64,000 nt of DNA from assembly GCA_947000775.1 (NCBI GenBank), contig CAMQGK010000154.1:1137501-1201500 (forward strand), in the 5' to 3' direction. How positions within the stretch are numbered: position 1 is the stretch's first letter; the number at the start of each line of letters is the position of its first letter. Source of the DNA: Pterois miles. Taxonomy: Eukaryota > Chordata > Actinopteri > Perciformes > Scorpaenidae. Both the position numbers and the translations under genes were made by a program. Positions 62,801 through 64,000 of the stretch are shown piece by piece. Below the pieces are notes generated by a model that had not been told where the DNA came from, searched no databases, and worked only from the letters and a program-made list of their open reading frames with translations.

Positions 62801-64000
62801 AAAGTCATAGTATAGTATGTCAAAAAAAATTCATACTACAGTATATCGAAAAATGTCATATTATAGTATGTCGAAAAAAGTCATGGTATAGTGTGTCGAA
62901 AAAAGTCACGTAAAAAGTCATAGTATGGTATGTCGAAAAAAGTCATAGTACAGTATGTCAAAAAAAGTCATGGTATAGTATGTCAAAAAAAGTCATATAG
63001 TAAGTAGAAAAAAGTCACAGTATAGTATGTCGAAAAAATTCATAGTATAGTATGTCGAAAAAGTCCTGAAAAAAGTCATAGTATAGTATGTCCAAAAAAG
63101 TCATATTATAGTATGTTGAAAAAAGTCATGAAAAAAGTCATCGTATGTCGAAAAAAGTCAAAGTATAGTATGTCGAAAAAAGTCATGAAAAAAGTCATAG
63201 TGTAGTATGTCACAAAAAGTCATCGTATTGTATGTGAAAAAGTCATATTATAGTATGTCGAAAAAAGTCATAGTATTGTATGTCAAAAAAGTCATAGTAT
63301 GGTATGTCGAAAAAAGTCATACTATAGTATGTCGAAAAAAGTCATATTATAGTATGTTTTAAAAAGTACTGAAAAAAGTCATAGTATGGCATGTGGATAA
63401 AAGACATAGTATAGTATGTCGACAAAAGTCATAGTATAGTACGTCGAAAAAAAGTCATGGTACAGTATGTCGAAAAAAAGTCATAGTATAGTATCTTGAA
63501 AAAAGCCATCGTATAGTATGTCAAAAAAAAAAAAAAAAAAAGTCATAGTATAGTATGTCGAAAAAAGTCAAAGTATAGTATGTCAAAAAAGTCATAGTAT
63601 AGTATGTCGAAAAAAGTCATAGTATACTATGTCGAAAAAGTCATAGTATAGTATGTCGAAAAAAGTAATAGTATTGTATGTTGAAAAAAATCAGTATAGT
63701 ATGTCGAAAAAAGTCATAGTATAGTATGTTGAAAAAAGTCCTGAAAAAAAGTCAGTATGTCGAAAAAAGTCAAAGTATAGTATGTCGAAAAAAGTCATGA
63801 AAAAAGTCATAGTGTAGTATGTCGACAATACTCAGTATAGTGTGTCGAAAAAAATTCATAGTGTAGTATGTCGAAAAAAGTCATCGTATTGTATGTGAAA
63901 AAAACTCATAGTATTGTATGTCGAAAAAAGTCATAGTATTGTATGTCGAAAAAAAGTCATAATATAGTATCTTGAAAAAGGTCATAGTATAGTATGTATA
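59806..64000 (-). repeat. ~25-bp satellite, inverted arm running off the window
   Basis: From about 59806 the unit is the reverse complement of the first arm (GTATGTCGAAAAAAGTCATA). At least 4.2 kb, and it continues to the window end. Segment 60715-61640 is repeated with small changes at about 62970-64000. Confidence 0.97.

Overview
The window is a piece of a vertebrate nuclear genome, almost certainly a teleost fish. The genes have split exons with clean GT/AG junctions. They include a Kir6-family potassium channel, a CD59/Ly6-type gene and two Myb/SANT-like (trihelix-type) DNA-binding genes. The space between and inside them is packed with teleost-style LINEs (Tx1-like and L2/CR1-like), tRNA-derived SINEs, hAT-like and pogo-like remnants, and very long tandem arrays. 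I see no bacterial operon, rRNA or CRISPR array.

Layout. 1-878: intact 3' end of a Tx1-clade LINE. 879-4826: a G/T-rich, C-poor stretch ending in a badly degenerated second copy of that LINE. 4827-6240: a 1.4-kb pyrimidine-only tract running straight into the splice acceptor of a CD59-like exon. 6243-9872: CD59-like gene (two exons seen, signal-peptide exon not found). 11475-11953: a decayed tandem copy of it. 12967-17318: an inverted-repeat element followed by 41-bp and 34-bp arrays. 20839-17495 (minus strand): complete five-exon Kir6-type channel, 438 aa. 20860-23690: repeats. 23856-29228 (plus): gene A, four exons, 404 aa, one Myb/SANT-like module plus a long ER-rich heptad helix. 29300-34932: repeats and a nested LINE with a tRNA-SINE insertion. 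35488-56035 (plus): gene B, thirteen coding exons that join in frame to 764 aa, with four consecutive Myb/SANT-like modules and a C-terminal heptad helix. 56921-64000: a satellite of about 25 bp that flips orientation near 59806.

The most interesting system is the gene A/gene B pair. Every DNA-binding module is built from the same three-exon cassette: a 94-nt exon, an 88-nt exon, then a linker exon that opens with a W-x-W-F helix. Intron phases are identical each time (1, 2, 0). Gene B has four cassettes in a row and gene A has one. Both end in the same kind of charged heptad coil. This points to growth of a DNA-binding protein by internal cassette duplication. I do not recognise a named gene for either.

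A second theme is that long C/T-rich tandem arrays sit just upstream of 3' splice sites in several introns. They produce very long open frames that are not genes. Several arrays also contain patches where the unit breaks down and one base is selectively lost. These patches may be assembly consensus errors and should be checked before any biology is built on them.
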